Below, in pieces: positions 54,052 to 63,504 of a stretch of 64,000 nucleotides of DNA. The stretch's first letter is position 1. Each line of letters opens with the position of its first letter. This stretch comes from Gaiellasilicea sp963731615 (GTDB taxonomy: Bacteria > Actinomycetota > Thermoleophilia > Gaiellales > Gaiellaceae). The translations under genes were made by a program, and so were the position numbers. Location: assembly GCA_963731615.1 (NCBI GenBank), contig CAVSWD010000009.1:335135-399134 (forward strand). The letters run 5' to 3'. The notes beneath the pieces are model-generated. The model was not told the DNA's origin. It worked only from the letters and a program-made list of their open reading frames with translations, and ran no database searches.

Positions 54052-54851
54052 TTGCCCACCGCCGAGTAGCGCCGCACCGCGAAGCGCCAGACGAGCAGCG
54101 CCAGTCCCGTCAGGACTGCGATCCAGAGCGCCTGCGCGGCGAGGCCGCCGAGCAGCTCGCGCGTCGTGTAGTCGCCGACGAGGGCCTGGATCGGGAAGTA
54201 GAACGACCACTGGAAGGGCAGCACGGCGGCGAGGTCCTGCGCCCAGTCCGGCATCAGCGGCAGCGGCACGAGCCGGCCCGACAGGAGCAGCTCGAAGGCG
54301 ATGAAGAGCTCGAAGATCGCGCTCACGCGCGTCGTCCAGAACGTGATCATCCCCAGCATCGCCATGAACATCGTGCGGATCAGGTAGGCGCCCCAGATCG
54401 CGACCGCGAAGACACCTACCTCGAGCAGGGTCGGGTCGATCGTCGGGTCGAAGAGGAACCAGAGCACGGCCGCGATCGGCAGCCAGAGCAGGATCGTCAC
54501 GATCTTCCAGCCCGCGAACGCCGCGAGGTCGTCGTGGAACGGGTGGAGAGGCCGCAGCAGCGCCGCCGACAGCTCCCCCTCGCGGATCCGCTGCTCCCAG
54601 CCGTACGGGGTGAAGACGATGTTCATGTTCCGGACGAGCGTCCAGACGATGTAGTACGCGGCGAAGTACTCGGGGGTGAGCCCCTCGATCGAGCCGCCCC
54701 GCTCCTCGGCGATCGTCGTCCAGACGACGAGGTAGACGATCGGCTCCGCGAGCATGCCGATCATCCACATGTACGTGCCGGTCCGATACTGGAAGCTCGC
54801 CTGGATCTGCGTGCGCCCGCGCGTCAGGTAGTAGTCGAGGTAGTAGCTCAT
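54048..54851 (-). CDS. ABC-2 type transporter permease, proximal
   Basis: 267 aa, about six membrane helices: MSYYLDYYLTRGRTQIQASFQYRTGTYMWMIGMLAEPIVYLVVWTTI, EGELSAALLRPLHPFHDDLAAFAGWKIVTILL and SIFELFIAFELLLSGRLVPLPLMP-type segment. COG4587-like partner of the next permease and of the ATPase. ATG 54851 overlaps the ATPase stop (ATGA), so all three are coupled. Exported substrate unknown. Confidence 0.92.
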   Translation of the reverse strand: MSYYLDYYLTRGRTQIQASFQYRTGTYMWMIGMLAEPIVYLVVWTTIAEERGGSIEGLTPEYFAAYYIVWTLVRNMNIVFTPYGWEQRIREGELSAALLRPLHPFHDDLAAFAGWKIVTILLWLPIAAVLWFLFDPTIDPTLLEVGVFAVAIWGAYLIRTMFMAMLGMITFWTTRVSAIFELFIAFELLLSGRLVPLPLMPDWAQDLAAVLPFQWSFYFPIQALVGDYTTRELLGGLAAQALWIAVLTGLALLVWRFAVRRYSAVGN

Positions 54852-55844
54852 GCCCGCTGCTCCGCTGGACGGTCCTGGGCGAAGACGAGCTCGATCACAT
54901 CCTCGATCGGCGGGTCCTCGACGCTCAGGTCGACGACGTCCCGCTCGGCGAGCAGGCGCGCCGTCACGCGCGCGGTCTCCGCCCGCGGGACGCGCAGCTT
55001 CACGCGCCCGCCCTCGCGCTCGAGCACGTCGCCGTAGGCGGAGAGGTCGGCGTCGAGGTCGTCGAGCTCGACCGTGAGCGTCTTGAACGCCTCGAACTCG
55101 TCCCCGAGCCGCGCCAGCGGGCCGTCGAAGAGGATCTGCCCGTGGTGGATGACGACGACGCGCCGGCAGAGGGCGACGACGTCGGCCATGTAGTGACTCG
55201 TCAGGAGGACGGTCGCCCCGTGGCGCCGGTTGTACTCGGCGACGAACTCGCGGATCCGCTTCTGCATCGTCACGTCGAGGCCGATCGTGGGCTCGTCGAG
55301 GAAGAGGACCTGCGGGCGGTGCAGCAGCGAGCCGACGATCTCGACCTTCATCCGCTCGCCGAGCGAGAGGTTGCGGACCGGCTTGCGGACGAGGTCGCCG
55401 ACGTCGAGCAGCTCGATCAGCTCGTCGCGAAGCGGGAGGAAGCCCTCGCGCGGGATCCGGTAGATCGCGCGGTTGAGCTCGTAGGAGTCGAGCGCGGGCA
55501 GGTCCCACTGGAGCTGGTTGCGGTTCCCCATCACGAGCGTGATCCGGCTGAGGAAGGCACGCTCGCGCTTCGAGGGCACGTGACCGAGCACGCGGGCCTC
55601 GCCCGAGGTCGGGTAGAGCAGGCCGGAGAGCATCTTCAGCGTCGTGGTCTTGCCGGCGCCGTTCGGGCCGAGGAAGCCGACGACTTCGCCCTGCCCGATC
55701 TCGAACGAGATGTCGTCGACGGCCCGCACCTCGCGGTGGCGCCGCCGGAAGAGACCGCGCGCGGCCGCGCGGAGCCCAGCCTCCCGCTCCGGCACGGAGA
55801 AGGTCTTGTTCAGGTCGGTGACGCGGACGGCAGGTTCGGCTCAT
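54848..55844 (-). CDS. ABC transporter ATPase (start region frameshifted)
   Basis: About 331 aa. Walker A GFLGPNGAGKTTTLKMLSGLL, Q-loop VMGNRNQLQWDLP, signature NLSLGERMKVEIVGSLLHRP, Walker B VLFLDEPTIGLDV and H-loop LTSHYMADV are all present. Belongs to the COG4586 group that pairs with COG3694/COG4587 permeases, as here. The first ~16 codons (AEPAVRVTDLNKTFSVPEREA) are in frame only if a base near 55840 is discounted, so the start at ATG 55844 is likely but unproven; GTG 55795 is the uninterrupted alternative. Confidence 0.92.
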
Positions 55845-55869
55845 CAAGACGAACCTAGATGATTCGCCG

Positions 55870-56896
55870 GTGCGGATTCTGCTCGTCTCCCAGATGTACC
55901 CGTCCGCGGCAGGCGCCCGACTTCGGCGTCTTCGTCCAGGGGCTCGAGCGGGAGCTCGCCGCGCGCGGACACGAGCTCGAGCGCGTCGTGATCGACCGGC
56001 GCGGCGGGTCGAAGCTGCGCCACGTCCGCCTCGCGCGGGCGCGCCGTCCGCGCCGCACGCCGGTTCCGGCCCGACGTCGTCTACGCGCACTTCCTCTTTC
56101 CGACTGGGCTCGGCGGCCTCTCGGCGCCGCGCGCGCCGCGGGAGCGCCGCTCGTCGTCACCGCGCACGGCCAGGACGTCGCCAACCTGACGGAGTACCCC
56201 TTCGTCCGGGCGCCGGCGCGGCGGGTCGTGACCGGCGCGGCAGCCGTGATCGCCGTTTCCGAGTGGCTGCGCGAACGGCTGGTCGCGTCGTTCCCCGACG
56301 CTGCGCTGAAGACCGAGGTCGTCAACTGCGGCGTCGACCTCGAGCGCTTCCGGCCGCTCGAGCGCGCGCCCGGGCCGAGCCCGGCCTTCGTTTGCGTCGG
56401 CTCGCTGATCGAGCGCAAGAACGTCGTCCGGCTCGCGAACGCATTCGGCCGGATCGGTGCGGGAACGCTGACCTTCGTCGGGGACGGACCGCTACGGGCG
56501 CAGCTGGAGGGGCGGCCCAACGTGACCGTCACCGGCTACGTGACGCACGACGCCGTGCCTGGCTATCTCACCGTCGCAGACGTCCTCTGCCAGCCGAGCC
56601 TCGTCGAGCCGTTCGGCCAGGCGACGCTCGAAGGGCTCGCGTGCGGACGCACCGTGGTCGGGACGAGAGTTGGCGGCCCGCCCGAGTTCGTCCCCGCGGG
56701 CGCCGGCGTGCTCGTCGACCCGCTCGACGAGGATGCGCTCGCCGGCGCGTTACGCGAGGCCGCCGAGCTCCCCGTCCCCAACCCGGGCGCCCGCGCGGCG
56801 GCCGAGCTCCACGACGTCAGGCTGCAGGCGGCCCGGGTTGAAGCGATTCTGGTGGAGGCGATTCTCGAGCGAACCTCTCGAGATCGGCAAGCCTGA
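55870..56896 (+). CDS. Glycosyltransferase family 4 (frameshifted)
   Basis: About 342 aa, GT-B fold. N-terminal VRILLVSQMYPSA, DFGVFVQGLERELAARGHEL, FRPDVVYAHFLFPTGL, VVTAHGQDVANL; C-terminal FVCVGSLIERKNVVRLANAFGRIG, TLTFVGDGPLRAQLEG and ADVLCQPSLVEPFGQATLEGLACGRTVVGTRVGGPPEFV with the E-x7-E pair (Glu...Glu). Frames change near 55912, 56045 and 56110. Retaining transferase for an unknown sugar acceptor. GTG start, divergent from the ABC operon. Its end overlaps a small convergent gene by 80 bases. Confidence 0.87.
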
Positions 56897-57068
56897 GCTC
56901 GACGAGCGGGCGCACTGCGTCCTCGATCCCGGCTTCGCGGGCCAGCTCGAGCGCCTGCTCGTAGCTCTCGCGTGCCTTCTCCGCCGCGACCCCCTGCTTG
57001 AGCCGGTTGTCGCCCGTCACCAGCAGGCGCTGGATCTTCGCGCGCGCTTCGTCACCCGGGGGGTTCAC
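56817..57068 (-). CDS. Small TPR-like hypothetical protein
   Basis: 83 aa: DEARAKIQRLLVTGDNRLKQGVAAEKARESYEQALELAREAGIEDAVRPLVELRLADLERFA has the spacing of a tetratricopeptide-like helix pair. GTG start. The 3' 80 bases overlap the glycosyltransferase end, so one of the two ends may be misread. Divergent from the response regulator. Confidence 0.6.
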   Translation of the reverse strand: MNPPGDEARAKIQRLLVTGDNRLKQGVAAEKARESYEQALELAREAGIEDAVRPLVELRLADLERFARESPPPESLQPGPPAA

Positions 57069-57109
57069 AGCCGTAGCCTAGCCAGGCACACTGCTGGTGA
57101 GGGTCTCAG

Positions 57110-57496
57110 TTGGGAAATCGCCGCCAACCGATCCGCGTCTTGATCGCGGACGATCATCGCCTGTTCGCAGAAGCGCTCGAGGCCATTCTTGCGACCGACG
57201 ACCGGATCACAGTCGTCGGCCGGGCCGCTGACGGAGACGAGGCCGTCACGCTCGCCCGCAAGCTCTCGCCGGACGTGGTCGCACTGGACATCAGCATGCC
57301 GGTGAAGGACGGGTTCGAGGCCGCGGCCGAGCTGGAGCGGTTCGACTCTCCACCCGCGGTGTTGATGTTGACCGGCTCGAATGCGCCGGAGGACATCGAC
57401 CGTGCGCGCCGGATCGGCGTCAAGGGCTACGTGACGAAGGACACGATCGCGGCGCGGCTCGTGGACGCGATCCTCGCTGCGGCCGCTCCCGCTTAG
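57110..57496 (+). CDS. Stand-alone response-regulator receiver protein
   Basis: 128 aa. Receiver domain only: IRVLIADDHRLFAEALEAIL (Asp-Asp acid pocket), VVALDISMPVKDGFEAAAEL (phosphoacceptor Asp), VLMLTGSNAPEDIDRARRIGVKGYVTKDT (Thr and Lys). It resembles NarL-type receivers but has no HTH output domain, so it may act by protein contact or be truncated. No histidine kinase gene is nearby. Start TTG 57110, preceded by GAGGGTC. Confidence 0.88.
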   Translation: MGNRRQPIRVLIADDHRLFAEALEAILATDDRITVVGRAADGDEAVTLARKLSPDVVALDISMPVKDGFEAAAELERFDSPPAVLMLTGSNAPEDIDRARRIGVKGYVTKDTIAARLVDAILAAAAPA

Positions 57497-57510
57497 CTAC
57501 TCTGCTCCGC

Positions 57511-57732
57511 GTGCTTCCCGTCGCCGCCGTCTTCCAAGTGCTCGTCTCCGTCGCGCTGCTGGCGCTGATCCTGATGCACTCGGGGCGCGACGCGGGGCTC
57601 GGCGGCATGGGCTTCACGCCCGCCTCGCAGGGCGGTACGCACATCGTCGAGCGCAACCTGACCCGGCTGACGGTCGTCGTCGCGACGGTGTTCTTCCTCA
57701 ACAGCGTGCTCCTGTACAGGCTTCTCGCCTAG
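57511..57732 (+). CDS. secG: Preprotein translocase subunit SecG
   Basis: 73 aa, two membrane helices (LPVAAVFQVLVSVALLALIL; RLTVVVATVFFLNSVLLYRLLA) joined by the SecG loop HSGRDAGLGGMGFTPASQGG. SecG supports SecYEG protein export. GTG start. It lies just upstream of tRNA-Leu, a common actinobacterial neighbourhood. Confidence 0.9.
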   Translation: MLPVAAVFQVLVSVALLALILMHSGRDAGLGGMGFTPASQGGTHIVERNLTRLTVVVATVFFLNSVLLYRLLA

Positions 57733-57748
57733 CTACACTGCACGTCCC

Positions 57749-57832
<84 letters not shown>

Positions 57833-57840
57833 TGCGGGAC

Positions 57841-57863
57841 AAACGGCCCCACCGGGGCCGTTT
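57841..57863. terminator. Bidirectional terminator after tRNA-Leu
   Basis: AAACGGCCCC, loop ACC, GGGGCCGTTT, then CTCT. It ends the secG/tRNA-Leu transcript and the convergent dehydratase gene. Confidence 0.85.
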
Positions 57864-57865
57864 CT

Positions 57866-58837
57866 CTATTCGTAGAGCGCTGCGAGCTGCGCCGGGCTGA
57901 TGTTGCCGCCGCTCGCGATGAGCGCGATGCGCTTGCCGTGCAGCCGCTCTTTCAGCTTCAGCGCCGCCGCGAGCGGGGCTGCGCCGGCCGGCTCGACGAG
58001 GTTGCGCGTGTGCTCGATCAGCAGCCGGTTCGCCTCCCGGATCTCGTCCTCGCCGACGAGGACGAAGTCGTCCAGGTGCTCCCAGAGGATCCGTTGCGGC
58101 AACTCGAAAGGAACGCGCGTCGCGAGGCCCTCCGCGTATGTCGCGTTCTCGTCCTCGACCAGCGCAGCGGGCCTGCCAGGAGCGGAACGCGGCCGGCGCC
58201 GCCTCCGCCTGCACGCCGATCACCTCGATCGTCCGGCCGGATCGCCTTCGCGACGATGCACGCGCCCGCAGCGCCGCTGCCGCCGCCGATCGGCACCACG
58301 ATCGCGTCCACGTCTGGACGGTCTTCGATGATCTCGAGCGTCTCGGTGCCGACCCCTGCGATCAGGAGCGGCTCGTTGCCCGAGTGGACGTAACGGTAGC
58401 CGTGCTCGGCGGCCAGCGACGCGCAGTGCTCGCGAGCCTCGTCGAAGTCCTTACCGTGCTCGATCAGCTCCGCGCCCTGCGCGCGCATCGCGGCCAGCTT
58501 GACCGGGTTGGCGCCTTTCGGGACGCACACGCGGGCCGTGACGCCGAGGAGGCGCGCGGCGTAGGCGATCGATTGCCCGTGGTTGCCAGTCGAGGCGGCG
58601 ATCAGTCCGCGCCGCCGCTCGTCCTCCCCGAGCTGCGCGACGAGGTTGATGCCGCCGCGGATCTTGAAGGCGCCCACCGGCTGATGGTTCTCGTGCTTCA
58701 CCCAGACCTCGGCCCCGAGCAGCTCGTCGAGTCCGGAATAGGGATAGAGCGGCGTCGGCCGCAGATGCGGGGTGATGCGGCGGCGTCGCCTCCAGGACGT
58801 CGGCAAGCGTGATCGTCGGCCAGTCCACTGCGGCCAT
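57866..58837 (-). CDS. Threonine/serine dehydratase-like PLP enzyme (frameshifted)
   Basis: About 323 aa, fold type II. VWVKHENHQPVGAFKIRGG carries the PLP Lys; IAASTGNHGQSIAYAARLLGV the phosphate-binding and substrate loop; AIVVPIGGGSGAAG the glycine loop that holds the PLP phosphate; RIALIASGGNIS the C-terminal loop. No ACT domain is present, so it is the catabolic (biodegradative or racemase-like) form. The frame changes near 58780, 58215 and 58180. ATG 58837 (MAAVDWPTITLADVLEA) is the family start. Confidence 0.88.
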
Positions 58838-58885
58838 CCTCTCAGCTTGCTTGACGCCGTCCGGAAGGATCTCTACGCTTCGGAG

Positions 58886-58899
58886 CGAACACACGTTCG
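58886..58899. promoter_or_regulatory. LexA (SOS) box
   Basis: CGAAC-ACAC-GTTCG is a perfect match to the Bacillus/actinobacterial box (CGAAC-N4-GTTCG). It lies 25 bases before the lexA ATG, as for negative autoregulation. Confidence 0.92.
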
Positions 58900-58923
58900 A
58901 CAACCTATTCATTCGGAGGCGCA

Positions 58924-59568
58924 ATGTCTGCCGCACCCCAGCTGACCGCACGGCAACAGGAGATCTGGCAGTTCCTCGTCGACTACGTCGACCGGCACGG
59001 CTACCCCCCGACCGTGCGCGAGATCGGCGAGGCGGTCGGCCTGGCCTCGCCGTCGACCGTCCATGCGCATCTGGCGAACCTCGAGCGAGCCGGTCTGCTC
59101 AAGCGCGATCCGACCAAGCCGCGCGCACTCGACCTGATCGGCCACCGCCGCGAGTCGCGGGCCGACGAGTCTGACGCGCCCGAGCTGCAGAAGCTGCCGC
59201 TGCTCGGCCAGATCGCCGCCGGCGGGCCGCTGCTCGCCGAGGAGAACATCGAGGAGGAGCTCGCCGTTCCCGGGCCGCTCGGCCGTCGCGCCGACTTCTT
59301 GCTCCGGGTCAAGGGCGAGTCGATGATCGACGCCGGGATCCTCGACGGCGACATCCTCGTCGTCCAGCGAGCGCAGGAGGCGCGCAACGGAGAGATCGTG
59401 GTCGCGCTCGCGGGCGACGACGAGTCGGCCGACGAAGCGACGGTGAAGACGTTCTACCGCGAGGCCGGCCGTGTCCGCCTCCAGCCCGAGAACGAGCTCT
59501 TCGAGCCGATCTACGCCGACCACGTCCAGATCCTCGGCAAGGTCACGGGAGTCTTCAGGACACTCTGA
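58924..59568 (+). CDS. lexA: SOS repressor LexA
   Basis: 214 aa. N-terminal winged helix (LTARQQEIWQFLVDYVDRHGYPPTVREIGEAVGLASPSTVHAHLANLERAGLLKR) and C-terminal S24 protease: cleavage site Ala99-Gly100 (QIAAGGP), catalytic Ser133 (KGESM) and Lys175 (ATVKTF). RecA-DNA filaments trigger self-cleavage. GGAGG lies upstream of ATG 58924 and a LexA box further up. Confidence 0.97.
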   Translation: MSAAPQLTARQQEIWQFLVDYVDRHGYPPTVREIGEAVGLASPSTVHAHLANLERAGLLKRDPTKPRALDLIGHRRESRADESDAPELQKLPLLGQIAAGGPLLAEENIEEELAVPGPLGRRADFLLRVKGESMIDAGILDGDILVVQRAQEARNGEIVVALAGDDESADEATVKTFYREAGRVRLQPENELFEPIYADHVQILGKVTGVFRTL

Positions 59569-59755
59569 TGGGCGTCGCCTCCTTCAATCGCACGCTCGAC
59601 CAGGAACTGGCGGCGATCGCCCGCGGGGCGAGCCTCGAATGCCTCGTCTGCGGCGAGTTTCTGCTCGCACGGCCGGTCGCGCATGCCTGCCTCGAGTGCG
59701 GGACGCTCATCTGCGACGGGCTCGAAATCCCGCAATCCGAGCTAGAATTCGTCGT

Positions 59756-59768
<13 letters not shown>
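59568..59768 (+). CDS. Small zinc-ribbon-like protein downstream of lexA
   Basis: 66 aa: SLECLVCGEFLLARPVAHACLECGTLICDGLEIPQSELEFV. The CLVCG and CLECG pairs could bind one zinc. ATG 59568 overlaps the lexA stop (TGATG), so it should be co-translated and SOS-controlled. Its last 13 bases overlap the start of RNase P RNA. Confidence 0.7.
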
Positions 59769-60107
<339 letters not shown>

Positions 60108-60109
60108 AG

Positions 60110-60135
60110 GAAAGCCCCGCAAATGCGGGGCTTTC
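60110..60135. terminator. rnpB terminator
   Basis: GAAAGCCCCGC, loop AAAT, GCGGGGCTTTC: an 11-bp perfect stem with an A/T-containing end in both directions. It ends rnpB and lies five bases from the integrase stop. Confidence 0.85.
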
Positions 60136-60140
60136 CCACC

Positions 60141-61253
60141 TCAGGAGGTACGCCCGGGCATCACCCGGGCATCACGAGGAGCCCGCTTGGCGGCCTCAGA
60201 GTCACGCGAAATGAGCGATTTCAATGTGTCTGGGTCGACCTCATCCGGGACTATGACGTGCGAGTACACGTCCAGGCTCATCGAAGGCTTCGAGTGACCA
60301 GCTCGATCAGCGAGTTCGCGAGCCGGGATGCCCTGGAAGTGCCAGAGCGAGATCCGGCGATGCCGCAACCGGTGCGGAGTGCAGTGCGCCAGACCTTCTC
60401 TCTCGCAGATGTCGCTCATGGCGGAGCGCAGGCCGTTGGCGGTGACCTCCGGGAAGAGTCGGCCGCCAAGTGGCAGTGAAGTCGCGACAATCTCCATGAG
60501 CCAGCCCGGCAACGGTACGGACCGCGCGCGCCGAGATCCTCGACGTCCTTTCCGGTTGACCGCCTTGATACGAAAGCGTAGACCGGCGGCATCGACGTCG
60601 TCGCGTTCCAGCGAGACGACCTCGTTGACCCGCATCGCCGTCTGCTCCAGGATGACGAAGGAGAGCCGGTACTTCACAGCGAGGTGTGTTGCCAGCGCGA
60701 CTACCTCCTCGGCGCTCGGGAGTACGAGCTCTGTTTCAATCTTCGCGGGGAGCTTCACAGTTCGGTGCCGTGCCGGGTTCGGGTCGATCTCGGCGAAGTC
60801 GATGACCTGTCTGAGCACGCTCACGCGCTCGCGAACACTCTTCGAGGCGAGACCAATGGCGACCCAGCGACCAACCTGCGCTCGCACATCGCCCGGAGTG
60901 ATTCGACCCGGGTCGGCCCTGCCGAGCGGCGACTCGTCGATCGAGTCGAGGTAGGTGCTGTAGACGCGTTGCGATTGCTCGGAGAGATCGATCCGCGACT
61001 CGAGCCATTCGCGTCCAACGGCGATCAGCTCAGGACGGTCCTCCTCGGTCTCGAGCCTCGCCAACTCTTCCCTGGGATCCAAGCCTGCCGCGAGCCATCC
61101 ACCGACGAGCCTCTCCCGCTCCCGCGCGATGTCCTGACGCTTGAAGCTGCCGGCGTGCTCTAGGCGGTAGCCGCGCCCACCGCGGCGGTAGCGAACGAAG
61201 TAGCGCCTGCCGCTCTTCGCGACTCGCACAATGATGTGGACGGAACCGGGCAT
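60141..61253 (-). CDS. Tyrosine recombinase/integrase
   Basis: 370 aa. An N-terminal AP2-like arm (RYFVRYRRGGRGYRLEHAGSF), a SAM-like core-binding region and the catalytic domain: AMRVNEVVSLERDDVD (Arg I), HRLRHRRISLWHF (His-x-x-Arg), GHSKPSMSLDVYSHV (His, Tyr nucleophile). It ends 34 bases from the 3' end of rnpB and points at it, as integrases do that recombine at the 3' end of an RNA gene. First gene of a mobile block running to the window end. Confidence 0.93.
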   Translation of the reverse strand: MPGSVHIIVRVAKSGRRYFVRYRRGGRGYRLEHAGSFKRQDIARERERLVGGWLAAGLDPREELARLETEEDRPELIAVGREWLESRIDLSEQSQRVYSTYLDSIDESPLGRADPGRITPGDVRAQVGRWVAIGLASKSVRERVSVLRQVIDFAEIDPNPARHRTVKLPAKIETELVLPSAEEVVALATHLAVKYRLSFVILEQTAMRVNEVVSLERDDVDAAGLRFRIKAVNRKGRRGSRRARSVPLPGWLMEIVATSLPLGGRLFPEVTANGLRSAMSDICEREGLAHCTPHRLRHRRISLWHFQGIPARELADRAGHSKPSMSLDVYSHVIVPDEVDPDTLKSLISRDSEAAKRAPRDARVMPGRTS

Positions 61254-61342
61254 CGCAGGAATCTAGTCCCGCACTTCCGGTTTCGGGAGACTCAATGCGT
61301 CGCTCGAATGGCGTGTCGCGCGAGAGCCGCTTAGTGTCGCCC

Positions 61343-61549
61343 TCACTGCCGCGTGCCCTCCTCGATCATGCGAACAACGTCGTCGCGCTTAACGTAGACC
61401 TTGCGGAGCCCGGGTACGTGGACTTTCGGAACCTGTTGCATGATCTTCTCCGCCGCGGCACTTGTGACGCCGAGTTCGTCGGCAATACCGCGCTGATCGA
61501 TCAAGCGTGGGAGCAATGGACCCGGATCTCTCAGGACGGCCTGATGCAT
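61343..61549 (-). CDS. Small helix-turn-helix protein, excisionase-like
   Basis: 68 aa: MHQAVLRDPGPLLPRLIDQRGIADELGVTSAAAEKIMQQVPKVHVPGLRKVYVKRDDVVRMIEEGTRQ has the Xis/MerR-like order of helix, turn and winged beta pair (VYVKRDDV). ATG 61549 overlaps the primase stop (TGATG). Located between primase and integrase, as excisionases often are. Confidence 0.72.
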   Translation of the reverse strand: MHQAVLRDPGPLLPRLIDQRGIADELGVTSAAAEKIMQQVPKVHVPGLRKVYVKRDDVVRMIEEGTRQ

Positions 61550-62919
61550 CAGAGATCCCTCGAAAGCTCGGATGTCTCTCTGGCCAGCCCGTCGCCCCAG
61601 AAACGGGCCTGGAAGGCGCGCTGGACCGCTGCAGGTGAGTAACCGCAGCGTTCCGATACGACGTTGACAGCGTCTTCCTGCTCGAGCGAAAGGCGGGCTG
61701 GAAGCGATCCGAGCCACTCACCCGCGCGGCTGAGGGCTTGCCGTCTCTCGGCAATGGATCCATCTGGCTCGACCTGGGCGACAAGCTGCCGTGCGCGCCA
61801 GCCGATTCCGCACTCGCGCGTGGTGAGTAGTGTGCGCCAGGCTTCTGCGCCTTGGCGCTGAACGAAAGCGTCGGGATCCTTTGCCTCGCCGAGACGATCG
61901 GGACTGACCACGAAGACGGCCGGGGTCCGCCGTGCGCGCGCCGAGCTTTCGATCGCCCGTGCAGTCGCGGCGCGTCCCGCCGTGTCATTGTCGAGGCAGA
62001 GCGTGACGGTCTCGACACCGAGCTTGCTGAGTCGCTCGAACGTTTGCGGAGTAGTCGACGTGCCGCCCAGTGCTGCGACGCTGTCGAAACTGACCGCTCT
62101 GAGCTGATGGAAGTCGATGAAGCCCTCGACGAGAACGAGGTCGCGTGGCGCGTCGTGCGGTCCTGCGAGCGCCTCAGAGAGACCGTATGGAGGAAGGTTC
62201 GTTCGGCTCGCGCCGCGGAGGTACAGGTAGCGGGTCTCGGCCGCGGTCTCGCCCTCGAGCGTCCGAGCCCAGAGCGTGCCGATACGTCCGTGCTCCGTCC
62301 GCCATGCGCCGCACAGCCGTCCGGGCCAGCGCGAATCCGCGACGATCCCGGCGGCTGCGATTTCCTCCGGGCCGTACCCGCCGCCTCGAAGCGCTTCTCT
62401 TGTTCGAGCGGCCGCGGGGACGACGCCGAGGCCCGAGCCCACGATCGCATCGTCCGAGAAACCGCGCTGCCCGAGGTACGAGCGCGCCTGGTCACCGGCA
62501 CCGCTCAAGAGCTCGGCCTTGCAGAGTTCGAAGAAGTCGCGAAGCAGATCGGCTCGGAGGTCGCGTGGCGCAGCGCGCTCGATCGGCGCCGAGTCCACGC
62601 CGGCGCGAGCCGCAAGATCCTTGACGGCGCGAACGAACTCTTGCCCGCGCGGAACGGCGCCACCGCTGACGTATGCCGTCCATAGCGTCGGCTCGCCGCC
62701 ATGCACGAGGAAGCCGCGAGGCGCCGGCCCGTGCGCGACCACCCGCTCGGCCCGAACGCCGAGCCGGGAGTGTGTGTGCTCCTCGTTGGTCGCGATCCAG
62801 CCCCTCGCGTCGCGACGCCATCCGAACTCAGGGAACGCCTGGTCAAGACGTTCCGAAAGCACGGGCAGAACAGAATCTGTGTAGAAGTCGGTCACGCTGA
62901 GCTGCTCCTGCAAGGTCAT
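61549..62919 (-). CDS. TOPRIM-domain primase-like protein
   Basis: 456 aa. TOPRIM motifs: DLVLVEGFIDFHQLRAVSFDSVAALGGTSTT (catalytic Glu) and VTLCLDNDTAGRAATARAIE (Asp-x-Asp). An N-terminal part (FYTDSVLPVLSERLDQAFPEFGW) precedes a DnaG-like middle (LGQRGFSDDAIVGSGLGVVPAA). No CHC2 zinc finger is evident. Typical of phage and integrative-element replication. ATG 62919 (MTLQEQLSVTDFY) is five bases after the RHH gene. No separate helicase domain was seen. Confidence 0.86.
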   Translation of the reverse strand: MTLQEQLSVTDFYTDSVLPVLSERLDQAFPEFGWRRDARGWIATNEEHTHSRLGVRAERVVAHGPAPRGFLVHGGEPTLWTAYVSGGAVPRGQEFVRAVKDLAARAGVDSAPIERAAPRDLRADLLRDFFELCKAELLSGAGDQARSYLGQRGFSDDAIVGSGLGVVPAAARTREALRGGGYGPEEIAAAGIVADSRWPGRLCGAWRTEHGRIGTLWARTLEGETAAETRYLYLRGASRTNLPPYGLSEALAGPHDAPRDLVLVEGFIDFHQLRAVSFDSVAALGGTSTTPQTFERLSKLGVETVTLCLDNDTAGRAATARAIESSARARRTPAVFVVSPDRLGEAKDPDAFVQRQGAEAWRTLLTTRECGIGWRARQLVAQVEPDGSIAERRQALSRAGEWLGSLPARLSLEQEDAVNVVSERCGYSPAAVQRAFQARFWGDGLARETSELSRDL

Positions 62920-62923
62920 AGCC

Positions 62924-63055
62924 CTAGAGGCCCTCCTCCTCAAGAAAGGCGTCAAGCGCCAGCGCGATGATGTCGCCCTGCCGTATTCCGACTTGCAGCG
63001 CGGCAGCGCGCAGCCGGTCTACGACCTCCGGCGGGACGTCAGTCGAGATTGACAT
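62924..63055 (-). CDS. Small ribbon-helix-helix-like protein
   Basis: 43 aa: MSISTDVPPEVVDRLRAAALQVGIRQGDIIALALDAFLEEEGL. A short beta strand followed by two helices is the ribbon-helix-helix pattern of CopG/Arc-like DNA-binding proteins. ATG 63055 is chosen by family length. Adjacent to the primase gene and divergent from the XRE gene; probably an element regulator. Confidence 0.65.
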   Translation of the reverse strand: MSISTDVPPEVVDRLRAAALQVGIRQGDIIALALDAFLEEEGL

Positions 63056-63148
63056 GAGCATGATCGTCTCCATCGACGAACGGCGCGAGGAAGACCAACT
63101 CGACGTCGACATGCACACCCATTTTCGTCCTGACGCTCTCACTGCTCG

Positions 63149-63172
63149 CGTAGCTTATATGGGTCGTAGCTT
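63149..63172 (+). promoter_or_regulatory. Direct repeat between RHH and XRE genes
   Basis: CGTAGCTT occurs at 63149-63156 and 63165-63172, with an exact 16-base period, in the AT-rich divergent interval. It is a candidate operator for either small DNA-binding protein. Confidence 0.45.
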
Positions 63173-63201
63173 GATTGCAAGTTCTGTGCTTAGATGCGGC
63201 C

Positions 63202-63504
63202 ATGAGAGGCGGACAGCTGATTCGCGAGGCGCGTCTCCGCGCGGGCCTCACACAGACAGAGCTCGCCGAGCGGACTGGGCGCGAACGCTCGGTGATCGCC
63301 CGCTGGGAGCAGGGCGCTGTCTCGCCCAGCGTCGACAACCTCCTCGCGATCGTCGAAGCCTGCGGCTACGACCTGCCGCTCGTGCTGATTCCGCGCGACA
63401 CGAGCCAGCACGAGACTCTCGACGAGATGCGCATGCTCTCACCGGAGCGCCGCCTGGAACGCTTCTTCGCCAAGGTTGAAGCGGAGGATTCTGGCCGTGG
63501 CTGA
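63202..63504 (+). CDS. XRE-family helix-turn-helix protein
   Basis: 100 aa: GGQLIREARLRAGLTQTELAERTGRERSVIARWEQGAVSPSVDNLLAIVEACGYDLPLVL is a Cro/CI-type HTH. The C-terminal tail has ETLDEMRMLSPERRLERFFAKVEAE. ATG 63202 fits the family start. Its stop overlaps the GTG of a nucleotidyltransferase gene by eight bases; such pairs in actinobacteria resemble AbiE-type toxin-antitoxin systems, with this protein the antitoxin. Confidence 0.88.
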   Translation: MRGGQLIREARLRAGLTQTELAERTGRERSVIARWEQGAVSPSVDNLLAIVEACGYDLPLVLIPRDTSQHETLDEMRMLSPERRLERFFAKVEAEDSGRG

